From Caldilineaceae bacterium (GTDB taxonomy: Bacteria; Chloroflexota; Anaerolineae; Caldilineales; Caldilineaceae), in contig JAHBVG010000025.1 of NCBI GenBank assembly GCA_019637695.1, positions 1-64,000 on the forward strand: a DNA stretch of 64,000 nt, read 5' to 3'. Made by a program: the position numbers and the translations under genes. The notes under the pieces were generated by a model. The model worked only from the letters and a program-made list of their open reading frames with translations, searched no databases and was not told the DNA's origin. Positions 35,936-44,910 of this stretch are shown here, one piece after another (positions within the stretch are counted from its first letter, which is position 1; each line of letters starts with the position of its first letter).

Positions 35936-36520
35936 ATGCAGACTTTGACGATGAAATCATCCATGCGAAACATCGCCGCACTGCTGGCGATCATCCTCTT
36001 GTTGGCCGCTTGTGGCGGCAGCGAGCCGACCCCCGAACCGACAGTAGCGCCCACGGCTACGCCGACGACAGCGCCAACGAATACGCCGGAGCCACCGCCA
36101 ACCCCTACACCGGAACCAACCGCGGCGCCCACTGAGAGTCCGCTTCCCACGCCAGGAGATCGGGGCATTGGCGATAGCCCATTGGCGACGCCCGCGGCGG
36201 TTGCGGAGAGTCCTCTGGCGACCCCAGGGGCAGGAGAAATTACCATGCCGGGCGACGAAGGGTTAGCACAATTAATCGAGCGCGCTCGCGCGCAACTGGT
36301 TGAAGAGATCGACGGCATCAGCGCGGATGATATTACGGTGGTGAGCGTCGAAGCTGTCGAGTGGCCGGATGGCAGCCTGGGGTGTCCTCAACCGGGCATG
36401 ATGTATGGACAGGTAGTGACACCGGGCTATTTGATCATTCTAGAGGCGGCTGGCGAAAGCTATCCATTCCATACGGGGCGAAATCCCGAGGGGCAACTTG
36501 TCCTCTGTACAGAGGAGTAA
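35936..36520 (+). CDS. Lipoprotein with Thr/Pro linker and a PDGSLGCPQPG domain
   Basis: 194 aa from ATG 35936; ATG 35951 and GTG 35924 are alternatives. A lipoprotein signal ends in LLAAC-GGS. A 75-residue linker rich in Thr, Pro and Glu follows. The C-terminal 90 residues contain VEAVEWPDGSLGCPQPGMMY and TPGYLIILEA...YPFHTG, a small conserved domain seen in secreted proteins of Chloroflexota and other phyla, function unknown. The two Cys (GCPQPG and VLCTEE) may form a disulfide. Confidence 0.82.
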   Translation: MQTLTMKSSMRNIAALLAIILLLAACGGSEPTPEPTVAPTATPTTAPTNTPEPPPTPTPEPTAAPTESPLPTPGDRGIGDSPLATPAAVAESPLATPGAGEITMPGDEGLAQLIERARAQLVEEIDGISADDITVVSVEAVEWPDGSLGCPQPGMMYGQVVTPGYLIILEAAGESYPFHTGRNPEGQLVLCTEE

Positions 36521-36554
36521 TTTATAGAGAACACATAAAGTTCGTACAATCGTA

Positions 36555-36640
36555 GGGGCGCTGGCGGACGCAGCGTCCGCTTGCTGCGCCTGTCGGGTGC
36601 GGCAAGCAGCACCCGTACCGAATTGTATGCTATTCAAGTG
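36555..36640. repeat. GC-rich palindromes after the lipoprotein gene
   Basis: GCGGACGC-A-GCGTCCGC (36564-36580) is a perfect palindrome, identical to 47410-47426. It is followed by TGCTGCGCC...GGGTGCGGCAAGCAGCACC, which folds again. Located between convergent lipoprotein and subtilase genes, it is a repeat that may also stop transcription. Confidence 0.6.
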
Positions 36641-36649
36641 GTTTCTCTA

Positions 36650-38917
36650 TTAATCTCCCAAGACCAGCGGGAAGTAATAGTGTTTCGAGAGGAGATTGAC
36701 CTCGGCCCGATAAATGGCAAAGGTGCCGGGGATCATGGCCCAGATGGGTTGCGGCGCAGTCGCCAAAGGACCAATCTCATACTGGGTCGAAACTTCACCG
36801 TTAACAGCCCGCGGCGACTCAGGCGAAAATCGACCGGCCATGCTGTAAAAGTTGACGGGGTAACTCTCCCATACTTGATTGCCAAAGCGATCGTGGATCG
36901 TTAACGATAGATCCAGTGCAACGCCCTTGCCAAAATTCAGCCCGAAGATCTGGGTTGGTCCTGAGAGGCGATGGGGCGCATCTGGTTTCACCAACAGCGT
37001 AATGCGGTGGGTCTGGTTAGCGACCTCTATCGTCAATTCAGCCGTCCCCGCCACTTTGCCCGCATAGAGTGTCTGAGTCAACACTCCCCCGCCCATCATC
37101 GCTGTGATCTGCTGGCTGCCATCGGCAAAACTTCCCAACGATGTGCGCAGGGCAATGCGGAGATCCTCAGTGTAGGGTTGATTCTCGGCCGTGCGGGCAT
37201 GGATGACGATGTCCGTCTGATTTCCGCCGACTGTCATCGACGTTGCGGATGGTTGAATTGAGAGCAGGAGTGGACCATCCTGAACGCGCAGATCCACAGC
37301 CTGCGCCTGGACGCCACTGGCAACCACCAGGGTATACTGTCCCGCTTCCTCAGGCAGGGTCAGGTCGAGAAAGGCATATCCACTCTCGTCGCTGATCAGC
37401 CTGGCAGCGGCTACACGCTTACCCGTCGCGCCGACAACCCCTCCTCCCGCCGAAGGTCCCCACAATTCTACCCTTAGGACCCCACCGCGGATGGGCAGCG
37501 GCGCGCCTCGTGTATCGGTGACAGTTATGCGGATTGGGATCTGAAAGGGCTGGCCCACGCTGAGATAAGATCCCACGGGCAATTGCAGGTCAATGTGAAT
37601 GGCCTCTGTCGCCTTGTTCAACGCCGCTGCCGCATCAATTCGCCCCCGTCCCAAATAGGGATCCGGTCCAGGATAGTCCGCAGCGTTGACATCAACCGCC
37701 GTGGATAGAATCAGATCGACGACGCCGGCGCGATCAAGATCTGGGCGCAGACTCCAGATGAGCCCGGCCAACGCCGAAACATGGGGCACAGCCATACTCG
37801 TACCGCTCTGAATATGGAAGCTATTCCCCTTGTAGGTGCTGAGGACATCCGCCCCAGGCGCGGCAATATCGGTCTGCGGACCGGTGATGCTGAAGGTTGC
37901 CCAGAGATCCCCTCGGTCCACGGCGGCGACGGCCAGGGTCTCTGTATAAGCGGCGGGCCATAAGACCTGATCGCCATAGTTGCCGGTAGCGGCGACGATC
38001 AAAATATCATCCGCATAAAGGCGGGTGATCGCCTCGCCCAGCGGCAGCGAATTAGAACGCAAGACCAGGCTGAGGTTGACGATCTGCGCCCCCTGGTGAC
38101 GGGCATAATCTAGCGCACTGATCAGATCCGAGACAGCGCCGCTGCCCCGTCCATCCAACACGCGTAAGGGCATCACGCGCAGATTGGCGGCCATCCCCGC
38201 CACGCCGATGCCATTGTTGATCTGCGCGATGAGGATACCAGCCACATGTGTGCCATGCCCAAAGAGATCATCAGGGCTGTTGTTATTGTCTACCCAATCC
38301 CACCCGTGGAGATCGTCCACGAAGCCATTGCCATCGTCATCCACGCCGGGTTGCCCGGCCGCTTCGTGCGGATTCGTCCAGACGTTATCCACACTCAAAT
38401 CGTCGTGGGTGAGTTCCATGCCGCTATCGATCACTGCAATCACAATCGAAGGATCGCCCTCGGTCACGTTCCAAACGGTTGGCATACCGATCATCGGCAG
38501 CGCCCACTGCTGGGGATAGTCTGGATCGTTTGGGGTGAAGGGGAGTGTCGTCTGCGCTGCTTCAATCCGTCCATCCAACTCGGCAAAGCGGACAGCCGGC
38601 AACGATTGCGCGCGCGCCAGCGCGGCGTCGAGCGTGGCAACGCTGGCGCGCCCGGTTACAGTTGGGCGCACTGCCGCCAGATCAAAGGCCGGCCAAAAGT
38701 GGACGAGCGTCATGCCCTGTTCGGCAAAGAGCGCCAGGGCTTCGGCGCCCGAAATGTCCGGCGCGATCCCCACCAGGATCAGATCCGTCGGCGCGGCGGC
38801 ATCCTGGGCAGCGGCGCGCTCCATCCCAATCAGGGCCATCCAAAACAAGAGGATGGGCAGGAGAATGGCAGCGCTGATCAGATGAATTTTAAGTCGAAAC
38901 TGAGGATAGTTGACCAT
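36650..38917 (-). CDS. Secreted subtilisin-like serine protease (S8)
   Basis: 755 aa from ATG 38917. A signal segment lies at residues 11-37 (ISAAILLPILLFWMALI...RAAAQ). The catalytic triad is clear: Asp164 (IAVIDSGMELTHDD), His221 (GHGTHVAGI) and Ser374 (SGTSMAVPH), with oxyanion Asn313 in AATGNYG. Residues 40-125 look like an inhibitor-type propeptide. The C-terminal 320 residues are beta-rich Ig-like modules, and the protein ends KHYYFPLVLGD. It would act outside the cell on proteins or peptides. Confidence 0.95.
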   Translation of the reverse strand: MVNYPQFRLKIHLISAAILLPILLFWMALIGMERAAAQDAAAPTDLILVGIAPDISGAEALALFAEQGMTLVHFWPAFDLAAVRPTVTGRASVATLDAALARAQSLPAVRFAELDGRIEAAQTTLPFTPNDPDYPQQWALPMIGMPTVWNVTEGDPSIVIAVIDSGMELTHDDLSVDNVWTNPHEAAGQPGVDDDGNGFVDDLHGWDWVDNNNSPDDLFGHGTHVAGILIAQINNGIGVAGMAANLRVMPLRVLDGRGSGAVSDLISALDYARHQGAQIVNLSLVLRSNSLPLGEAITRLYADDILIVAATGNYGDQVLWPAAYTETLAVAAVDRGDLWATFSITGPQTDIAAPGADVLSTYKGNSFHIQSGTSMAVPHVSALAGLIWSLRPDLDRAGVVDLILSTAVDVNAADYPGPDPYLGRGRIDAAAALNKATEAIHIDLQLPVGSYLSVGQPFQIPIRITVTDTRGAPLPIRGGVLRVELWGPSAGGGVVGATGKRVAAARLISDESGYAFLDLTLPEEAGQYTLVVASGVQAQAVDLRVQDGPLLLSIQPSATSMTVGGNQTDIVIHARTAENQPYTEDLRIALRTSLGSFADGSQQITAMMGGGVLTQTLYAGKVAGTAELTIEVANQTHRITLLVKPDAPHRLSGPTQIFGLNFGKGVALDLSLTIHDRFGNQVWESYPVNFYSMAGRFSPESPRAVNGEVSTQYEIGPLATAPQPIWAMIPGTFAIYRAEVNLLSKHYYFPLVLGD

Positions 38918-38923
38918 AAACCC

Positions 38924-38951
38924 ATTATACCCGTCGTCCGAACTCATCCCA
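38924..38951 (-). promoter_or_regulatory. Promoter giving a predicted leaderless subtilase mRNA
   Basis: TTGGGA, 17-bp spacer, TATAAT (38924-38929), then six bases and the ATG at 38917. No Shine-Dalgarno precedes this ATG. The spacing is identical to that of the cyclase gene promoter at 20855-20860. Confidence 0.5.
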
Positions 38952-39018
38952 ACAAATCATCCATCCTGTGATAGAATGGGGGCATGTCCAATGGTAGAAT
39001 GCAGGGGGACGGGGCATT

Positions 39019-40668
39019 GTGGAAAGTTCTGAGCAGCGCGAAATTGAGCTAAAATACCGGCTACAAGATGACGTTTTGCTGGACACGCTGCGCGAGGATG
39101 ACAGCTTCTTCGGTCTTTTCAATTTGGGGAGAGGCCGCTGCCAGCAGACAGTGGACACGTACTGGGATACGGCCGATTACGCCTTGACCCGCGGCGGTTT
39201 TGGTCTGCGCACTCGCCGCCAGGATGGGCGCTGGCTGGTGACGCTCAAGGAACTGGCATTGCCATCAAATTCGGCGCTGGCCGACCGTACAGAAGTGGAA
39301 GCGCCGCTGGACGAGGCGATGTTGTTCGCCTTTCTCCAAGAGCCAAAGCTCGCTTTGCTGATGGAGAGTTTGGCCCAGCCGGGCTGGCCGCCATCCGCCT
39401 GGGCGCAGGTGCGGTTGCGAAAAGCCAACCCGCTGCTGCGTCCGCTGGCTGTTTTGCAACAAGAACGCCACAAACGCATGTTGCTCCCGATTGATGAGTT
39501 GAACGCGCTGGCCCTGGGCGAATTGAGCCTTGACACAGTACAGATCTACGCGCCTCCTTCGTGCGCGGATGCGCTGCCCAACTGGATTGACCTTGCTGGC
39601 TGCGCGCCGATGGCGACTTTCCGCGAGATCGAGATCGAAGCAGCGCGGGCTGATCAGAGAGGACGCTTCCAAACCCTTGCCACCCAATTAAGCGAGATCC
39701 CGCAGATCTTCCCCTCGACGGCTGGCAAGGCTGAAACTGCGTTGCGAACCCTGGCCGGGATCGGGGCCAACGGCGTGCAGGGGATCGAACCAGCCCAATC
39801 CATGTCTGAAGCAGGGCGACTGATCTGGCGGCAGCAATTGTTGGAAGTGCTGCTCAACGAGGCTGGCGTCCGCTGCCACCAAGATGAAGACGCGGTCCAC
39901 GATATGCGCGTCGCCATCCGCAGGATTCGGGCAGCGCAGCGCATCTTCGGTCCTTATTTCGACGCAAAGGATACCGATCCCTATCTGCGTATTCTGCGCA
40001 AGACGGCGAGGATGCTCGGTGCAGCCCGTGATCTGGATGTAGCGATTGCTCTGCTCGACAAGTATGAGATCGCGCTGGCGCCGGTGAAAAAAGTATGGCA
40101 CAAGGAACGTCAATTGGCCTATGCCGCTGTACAGAAATGGCTCGGAAGCAAATCGTACAGCCGCTTTATCAGCGCCTTTGGTCGTCTCTGCCATACCCCT
40201 GGGGTTAGCGTCCGCGCCCAGCCTGCGGGGGATCTGCCCCATGGGGCGCAGGTGCGCCATCTGTTGCCCGCCGAAATTTTTACACACTATACCAACATGC
40301 GCGCCTACGAGGACGCAATCGATGCAGCCGCACCCCTGCCCATCCTCCACAGGTTGCGCATTGAGGGCAAACGGCTACGCTACGCGCTGGAATTTATCGC
40401 CCACCTGCTCGATCCAGAGCTTGCGCCCAGCCTGATAGCAGATCTCAAGACGCTGCAAGATCGCTTGGGGAATATTAACGATGCCGCGGTGATGGGGGAT
40501 CGGTTGCGCCGCTTTGCCAAAGATCACCCCCAGTTTTCGGTGGATCGAGCGCTGGCTCAATTGGATACTGTGATTGAAGCAGAACGCGCATCCTTTGCCC
40601 CGCTCTGGGCTGCCTTCGTCGGCGCAGAGACACGCAGACGGATTGCGCTTGCTATTGCACACCTATAA
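39019..40668 (+). CDS. CYTH and CHAD domain protein
   Basis: 549 aa, GTG start with GGGGGA upstream. Residues 5-210 are a CYTH/triphosphate-tunnel domain: the ExExK signature REIELKYRL (Glu8, Glu10, Lys12), QTVDTYWDTADY, LRTRRQDGRWLVTLK and FREIEIEAA. Residues 265-545 are a CHAD domain with HDMRVAIRRIRAAQRIF and LHRLRIEGKRLRYALEF. CYTH domains hydrolyse or bind triphosphates, and CHAD domains bind inorganic polyphosphate. Together with PPK2 this suggests a polyphosphate-related role. Confidence 0.94.
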   Translation: MESSEQREIELKYRLQDDVLLDTLREDDSFFGLFNLGRGRCQQTVDTYWDTADYALTRGGFGLRTRRQDGRWLVTLKELALPSNSALADRTEVEAPLDEAMLFAFLQEPKLALLMESLAQPGWPPSAWAQVRLRKANPLLRPLAVLQQERHKRMLLPIDELNALALGELSLDTVQIYAPPSCADALPNWIDLAGCAPMATFREIEIEAARADQRGRFQTLATQLSEIPQIFPSTAGKAETALRTLAGIGANGVQGIEPAQSMSEAGRLIWRQQLLEVLLNEAGVRCHQDEDAVHDMRVAIRRIRAAQRIFGPYFDAKDTDPYLRILRKTARMLGAARDLDVAIALLDKYEIALAPVKKVWHKERQLAYAAVQKWLGSKSYSRFISAFGRLCHTPGVSVRAQPAGDLPHGAQVRHLLPAEIFTHYTNMRAYEDAIDAAAPLPILHRLRIEGKRLRYALEFIAHLLDPELAPSLIADLKTLQDRLGNINDAAVMGDRLRRFAKDHPQFSVDRALAQLDTVIEAERASFAPLWAAFVGAETRRRIALAIAHL

Positions 40669-40676
40669 TCACCCGT

Positions 40677-41531
40677 ATGCGCAGAACGAAAGCAGAGTCC
40701 GCGACGCCGCTGATCGGCCCGCCAGCCCCAAACCTGACCCGTTCCCTGCGGAGGTCCCCGCTGTTGACGGGGGAATTGCCCCTCTGGCTGGTGATCGTCT
40801 CAGCGCTCGCCGCCGTGGGGACAATTCTGCTGGGGCTGACGTTGCTCAGCGTGGCGGGGATGCTCGGTATTTCCAGCAGCCTCAACAATCCGCCGTCGGC
40901 TCAAGAGTCGGCGCCGGTACTGCTCGTTGTTCCTGCTTTGGGGTCATTGACGCCTGCCGCTGTTGCGCCAACGCCGGTTTCGCTTGAACTCCAGACATTG
41001 ATCGCCGAACCTTTGCCCACGCCTGTCGCCGCCAATCCTGAGCGCAGCGTTGAAGCGGTTCCCCTGCCCTCGCCTGTGGTGGAAGTTGCCGCAGTGGCGC
41101 CCATCACCTATCGAGCGCTCTTCCAAGAGATTGGGGACGCCTACGGCATCGACTGGCGGCTGCTGGCGGCGCTCGCCTTCCGCGAAAGTCGCATGGACCC
41201 CATCGCAGTGGGTCGCGACGGCGATATGGGGCTGATGCAGATCCTGCCAGGCACGTGGAACGAATTTGCCCCCAGAAGCATAGCGGATCAACCGTTTGAC
41301 GCCCGAAGTAACGCACAAGTGGCAGCCACCTATCTGCTCTATCTACAGGATTATCTCGATCAATTGGGGCATGGCGACATACAATGGGTGCTGGTTGCCT
41401 ATAATTGGGGACCGAACAACGTGCGCAAATTGTTGGCAAGCGGCGGGGACTGGTCTCAAGTGCCTGAGCGCCGCCGCCAATATGCCGCCGATATTTTGGA
41501 GGCCGCTTTTGGCGTCCGCTTTGTGGAGTAA
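40677..41531 (+). CDS. Membrane-anchored lytic transglycosylase (SLT)
   Basis: 284 aa. One membrane anchor at about 35-62, a Pro/Val-rich linker to about 140, then an SLT domain: YGIDWRLLAALAFRESRMDP with catalytic Glu170, GDMGLMQILPGTWNEFAP, SNAQVAATYLLYLQDYLD and WVLVAYNWGPNNVRKLL. It cleaves peptidoglycan glycan strands. It starts 8 bp after the CYTH-CHAD gene and precedes the zincin, so the three are probably one operon. Confidence 0.94.
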   Translation: MRRTKAESATPLIGPPAPNLTRSLRRSPLLTGELPLWLVIVSALAAVGTILLGLTLLSVAGMLGISSSLNNPPSAQESAPVLLVVPALGSLTPAAVAPTPVSLELQTLIAEPLPTPVAANPERSVEAVPLPSPVVEVAAVAPITYRALFQEIGDAYGIDWRLLAALAFRESRMDPIAVGRDGDMGLMQILPGTWNEFAPRSIADQPFDARSNAQVAATYLLYLQDYLDQLGHGDIQWVLVAYNWGPNNVRKLLASGGDWSQVPERRRQYAADILEAAFGVRFVE

Positions 41532-41539
41532 TACAGGTG

Positions 41540-41917
41540 ATGGAAAAACGAACACCAGAAGAATTTGAAGATCTGGTTGTGGCGGCGATTGAAGAATTGC
41601 CCGAGATCTTTTTAGACAAGTTAGAAAATGTAGCGATTGTGGTGGAAGATTGGCCGGATCGCGATGCACTCGATTCTGTGGGCGTGCGCTCTCGCAGCAA
41701 TTTGCTCGGCCTCTATCATGGCATCCCCCACACGGCGCGCACCCGCTCGTACAATTTGGTCATGCCCGACAAGATCAGCATTTATCGGCGACCGATTGAG
41801 ATGCGTTGTCACAACGACGAAGAGGTGCAGGCGATGGTGAAGCGGGTGGTGCGCCACGAGATCGCCCATCATTTCGGCATTGACGATGACCGGCTGATGG
41901 AGATCGGGGCCTACTAA
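41540..41917 (+). CDS. Zincin-like metallopeptidase family protein (DUF1025/PF06262 type)
   Basis: 125 aa; a GTG just upstream (41537) is an alternative start. It begins EKRTPEEFEDLVVAAIEELP, has LLGLYHGIPHTARTRSYNLVMPDKISIYRRPIE and the zinc motif RHEIAHHFGIDD (His106), the pattern of the minimal zincin family. The proteolytic activity of this family is not well documented. It follows the transglycosylase by 8 bp. Confidence 0.88.
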   Translation: MEKRTPEEFEDLVVAAIEELPEIFLDKLENVAIVVEDWPDRDALDSVGVRSRSNLLGLYHGIPHTARTRSYNLVMPDKISIYRRPIEMRCHNDEEVQAMVKRVVRHEIAHHFGIDDDRLMEIGAY

Positions 41918-41929
41918 TAGAGATAACCA

Positions 41930-42006
41930 CTTACCTCTACTGTAGCCGGGTCCGTGACCTGGCGACGGGTCACGGACCCGGCTGGAGCATTGGGCTTAGT
42001 AGTTAC
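41930..42006. repeat. Palindromic element, copy B
   Basis: Inner arms AGCCGGGTCCGTGACC (41944-41959) and 41968-41983 are perfect. The right outer end GGGCTTAGTAGTTAC matches copy A and copy C, while the left outer end (ATAACCACTTACC) has decayed. It lies directly after the zincin gene. Confidence 0.75.
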
Positions 42007-42054
42007 GGCTTAATAACCTGACAGATCTGAACCACGGGGAATGAGGAGTTGAGA

Positions 42055-42852
42055 ATGCGTCTCATCCGAATCGCGATGCTTTGGATAGTCGTAGCGCTGG
42101 CGCTGGCGGCCTGTGATCTGCCCAGGCTTCCCCAGGAACCCGCCGATCTGCCCCAATTGCCGGGTCTGCCCGACGCCATCCGCGATCTGGGGCTGCCCGA
42201 CTTGAGCCAGATCCCCAATCTGCCCCAACTTGGGGATCTTCCTTTGCTCAACGTTGACCCGAACGCTATCAGCTTTGCCGGCCCTACCGAGCGGGCGATT
42301 GATGTTGGCGAACGCATCCCAGGCACGGATATTGAACTGATCAGCACAAGCAATGGCAATGCAGAGTTCCGCATTGCCGGGTTGCGCGCCACCCGCTCGC
42401 TGGGCGATTCCCTCGACTACGAGGGTCCGTGGCCGGGGACCAGTGGCGTCAACTACTCGCTGCGGCTGCGTATCTACAATGTGGGCAGCAATAACGTGCG
42501 CGCTGCCGGCGTCCACCGCCTGGTCGTGGACAATATCCAACCAGTCGAGCAAAGAGTACGCTTGACAGGGACAACACTGAGCATCCCCTACACAGTGTCG
42601 GCAGCGAACGGGGAACGTATCAAAGGCGTGACGCTGGGCTACGGCGGCTCCGACGACCGCGGCGCGCGCCTTACGGGTCTGCCGGCTGACGCCTATCCTT
42701 ATCGCAAACTTGGCGACAGCATCCAGTGGTCAGGGCAACTGCGCCCGGATCTTTTGGTCGAGTACAATTTACGTGTTCTGTTCTACAATAACAACTCCTT
42801 GCAGGTGGGGGGTATCGCCACCCTACAACTTCCTAATGGAGCCCAGCCATGA
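42055..42852 (+). CDS. Lipoprotein of unknown function
   Basis: 265 aa. GAGGAG precedes the ATG. Signal and lipobox ALAAC-DLP at the N-terminus, then a Leu/Pro-rich low-complexity stretch of LPxLPxLP-like units (to about 65), then a beta-rich domain of about 190 aa (AIDVGERIPGTDIELI, YSLRLRIYNVGSNNVRAAGVHRL, VEYNLRVLFYNNNSLQVGG) that looks Ig-like. No function recognised. Its stop overlaps the next start (ATGA). Confidence 0.75.
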   Translation: MRLIRIAMLWIVVALALAACDLPRLPQEPADLPQLPGLPDAIRDLGLPDLSQIPNLPQLGDLPLLNVDPNAISFAGPTERAIDVGERIPGTDIELISTSNGNAEFRIAGLRATRSLGDSLDYEGPWPGTSGVNYSLRLRIYNVGSNNVRAAGVHRLVVDNIQPVEQRVRLTGTTLSIPYTVSAANGERIKGVTLGYGGSDDRGARLTGLPADAYPYRKLGDSIQWSGQLRPDLLVEYNLRVLFYNNNSLQVGGIATLQLPNGAQP

Positions 42853-43712
42853 GCGTCGAAAGTACTCCAATCCCCAATACGTTGAGCCAGATTCAGCGTA
42901 GCAGCGCCCACAATGATCTCCAACCCATCGCGGCGGATTATTACAACATTACCAATGCCAACGGCGCGCCCGTGGCTGGGCTGCTCGTCCTGATGGATCG
43001 GCGGCAGCGTCCGGTGCGTGCAGAACTACATCTCCACGACTCGACAGTGGGGGCGAATCAGGAATTAGCCCAGCGCCAGGCGCATCTGCTCATCAGCGAC
43101 CGCTACAGCGGGGATCGGGCGCTGCCGCTCAACGTGTTGCGCACACAGATGGAGGAGGAGCGGTTGAGCGTTCCGCTCTCCGCGCCGCCGCCGCCCAGCA
43201 AGATCCCCGGTTGGCTCAAACCGGCGGCGCTGACACTGGTGGCGCTGCTGGTTTTCGGGACGGCAGGTTGGTTTCTGAATGATCTTTTGGGGGCAACAGC
43301 GCATCCAACCGTCACCGCGCCGGCGGCTGTGGATTCGGTAGATCCCCCTGCGGAGATGTCCGACGCCGTGGATGACACATCCGCGTCGGCAGTTGCTGCG
43401 TCCGAAGGGACGCGTATCTTCGAGACCAATGGGCTTCCGCCTAGCCGCAATGCGCTGCCCCTCGATCTTGACCAGCGTGTGCGGGTCCGTTCGGGCTTTC
43501 AGGTAGCGCTACGCACAGAAGCAGGCGCCAGCGCAGGCGAAGTACTCGGTTCGATGCAAGGCGGGGATCAGGCGACGATCATCAACGGCCCCATCTGGCT
43601 GGAAGGGAACAGCGATACGATTGTCTGGTGGTTCATCCGCCTTGACAACGGCACAGAAGCCTGGATCGCAGCCAATACCAGCGAGTTGACACTCTTAGAG
43701 CCAGCGCCTTGA
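42849..43712 (+). CDS. Single-pass membrane protein with SH3-like C-terminus
   Basis: 287 aa, translationally coupled to the lipoprotein. An N-terminal cytoplasmic region of about 115 aa (PIAADYYNITNANGAPVAGLLVLMD...) is followed by one membrane helix (AALTLVALLVFGTAGWFL), an Ala/Asp/Pro linker, and about 85 residues with an SH3b-like pattern (VRSGFQVALRTEAGASAGEVLGSM...IVWWFIRLDNGTEAWIAAN). The extracytoplasmic SH3-like part could bind peptidoglycan or the partner lipoprotein. Not a recognised family. Confidence 0.72.
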   Translation: MSVESTPIPNTLSQIQRSSAHNDLQPIAADYYNITNANGAPVAGLLVLMDRRQRPVRAELHLHDSTVGANQELAQRQAHLLISDRYSGDRALPLNVLRTQMEEERLSVPLSAPPPPSKIPGWLKPAALTLVALLVFGTAGWFLNDLLGATAHPTVTAPAAVDSVDPPAEMSDAVDDTSASAVAASEGTRIFETNGLPPSRNALPLDLDQRVRVRSGFQVALRTEAGASAGEVLGSMQGGDQATIINGPIWLEGNSDTIVWWFIRLDNGTEAWIAANTSELTLLEPAP

Positions 43713-43760
43713 TTGGGGAGCAATGACTGGGAAGCGTAGCGCGGAGAGAGCGAGGCACCT

Positions 43761-44498
43761 GTGAACTACACAACTTGGTCTGATGATGAATTAATCGAAG
43801 CACTGTGGATAGCCGGGCGCAAGCCGGAACGAGAACTCATTCAGGCGTGTCTTCAGCGACGGGACTCATTGACGCCAACCCTGCTCGACCTGATTCTGGA
43901 TGAAGGCGATTACGAGTGGGAAGACGAAGATCCGCGCTGGTACATTGGCATCCACGCCGGGTTGCTGCTGATCGCCTTCCGCGAACCTGAAGCTATCCCC
44001 ATCTTCATGGATATTCTGTGCGATGATTGGTATGATAATCTGATGGACTGGTTTGCTTCTCACCTCCATCACTACGGGCCTGCGATTGTGCCATCCCTGG
44101 CCCAAGCGATCACAGATGAAGAGGGATACATCGAGGGTCGGCTCACTGCGATTGAGATCCTGGTCGAACTTGCCAGTCGCTTCCCCGAAACTCGTCAACA
44201 GTCCATTGCCCTGTTGCGAACGCTGCTCCCCCAGATCAAAGATGGCGCTGTTGATGTGGATAATCCCAGCGAAGAGGATATTAGGGTATGGACATGTGCA
44301 GCGGAAGGTTTAGGAGATTTGGGGGATCGGCGTAGCCTGCCTGTGGTGGAGGCGTTACACAAGGCGAAGCTGATCGACGAGATTGTCTATGGGGACTTCG
44401 ATGATTACAAACGAGAGTTCTTCTCACCCAAAGGCTTTCGCCTTCACCATCGCAAAGCGGCTTTCGATATTTTCGAAGCGTACGGATATAGGGATTAA
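43761..44498 (+). CDS. HEAT-like repeat protein (DUF1186-like)
   Basis: 245 aa, GTG start with GCGAGG just upstream. Acidic helical-repeat protein: DEGDYEWEDEDPRWYIGIHAGLLLI, AIPIFMDILCDDWYDNLMDWF, IVPSLAQAITDEEGYIEGRLTAIEILVELA, CAAEGLGDLGDRRSLPVVEAL. The spacing resembles HEAT/PBS-lyase repeats. Function not predictable; likely a protein-binding scaffold. Confidence 0.75.
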   Translation: MNYTTWSDDELIEALWIAGRKPERELIQACLQRRDSLTPTLLDLILDEGDYEWEDEDPRWYIGIHAGLLLIAFREPEAIPIFMDILCDDWYDNLMDWFASHLHHYGPAIVPSLAQAITDEEGYIEGRLTAIEILVELASRFPETRQQSIALLRTLLPQIKDGAVDVDNPSEEDIRVWTCAAEGLGDLGDRRSLPVVEALHKAKLIDEIVYGDFDDYKREFFSPKGFRLHHRKAAFDIFEAYGYRD

Positions 44499-44500
44499 CA

Positions 44501-44582
44501 GTAACTACTAAGCCCCATGCTCCGGGCGGGTCGTGACCCGCTGCCAGGTCACGGACCTGGCTAAAGCAGGGGTAGTAGTTAC
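44501..44582. repeat. Palindromic element, copy C
   Basis: Ends GTAACTACTAAGCCCC and GGGGTAGTAGTTAC. It contains two inner hairpins, GCGGGTC-GT-GACCCGC (44526-44541) and CCAGGTC-ACG-GACCTGG (44544-44560). It starts 2 bp after the HEAT-protein stop and ends 21 bp before the next gene. Confidence 0.8.
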
Positions 44583-44603
44583 GATTAACAAAGAGGAATC
44601 GCC

Positions 44604-44900
44604 ATGATCAGCGAACGACTCCAGGCCTTTTTGGCCGATCCGCAGGGCTTCTTTCAAAACAGCGACAACGTCTTCTTCGCCACGATCATGGTCTTTTTTG
44701 TTGTCTTTACAGCAGCCCGTTTGCTGCGTCTACGCCAATCGCAGGTTGTCCCCGTGGTGATGGTACTGATCGGGCTGCTGGTGTTGCTGCAAAACGGGCT
44801 GCTTGTCCTCAACCTGCCGACACTCTTCTTTATCACCCTGCTGGTGATCGCGCTGATCGTCGGCTTGCGCTACTTGCCAGGGTTCAAATGGCCGAGTTGA
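44604..44900 (+). CDS. Small membrane protein, family not recognised
   Basis: 98 aa with AGAGGAAT before the ATG. Three hydrophobic segments: FFATIMVFFVVFTAARLL, VVPVVMVLIGLLVLLQ, LFFITLLVIALIVGL. No motif. It is convergent with the thioredoxin-like gene. Confidence 0.7.
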   Translation: MISERLQAFLADPQGFFQNSDNVFFATIMVFFVVFTAARLLRLRQSQVVPVVMVLIGLLVLLQNGLLVLNLPTLFFITLLVIALIVGLRYLPGFKWPS

Positions 44901-44910
44901 ACGACGGTGA

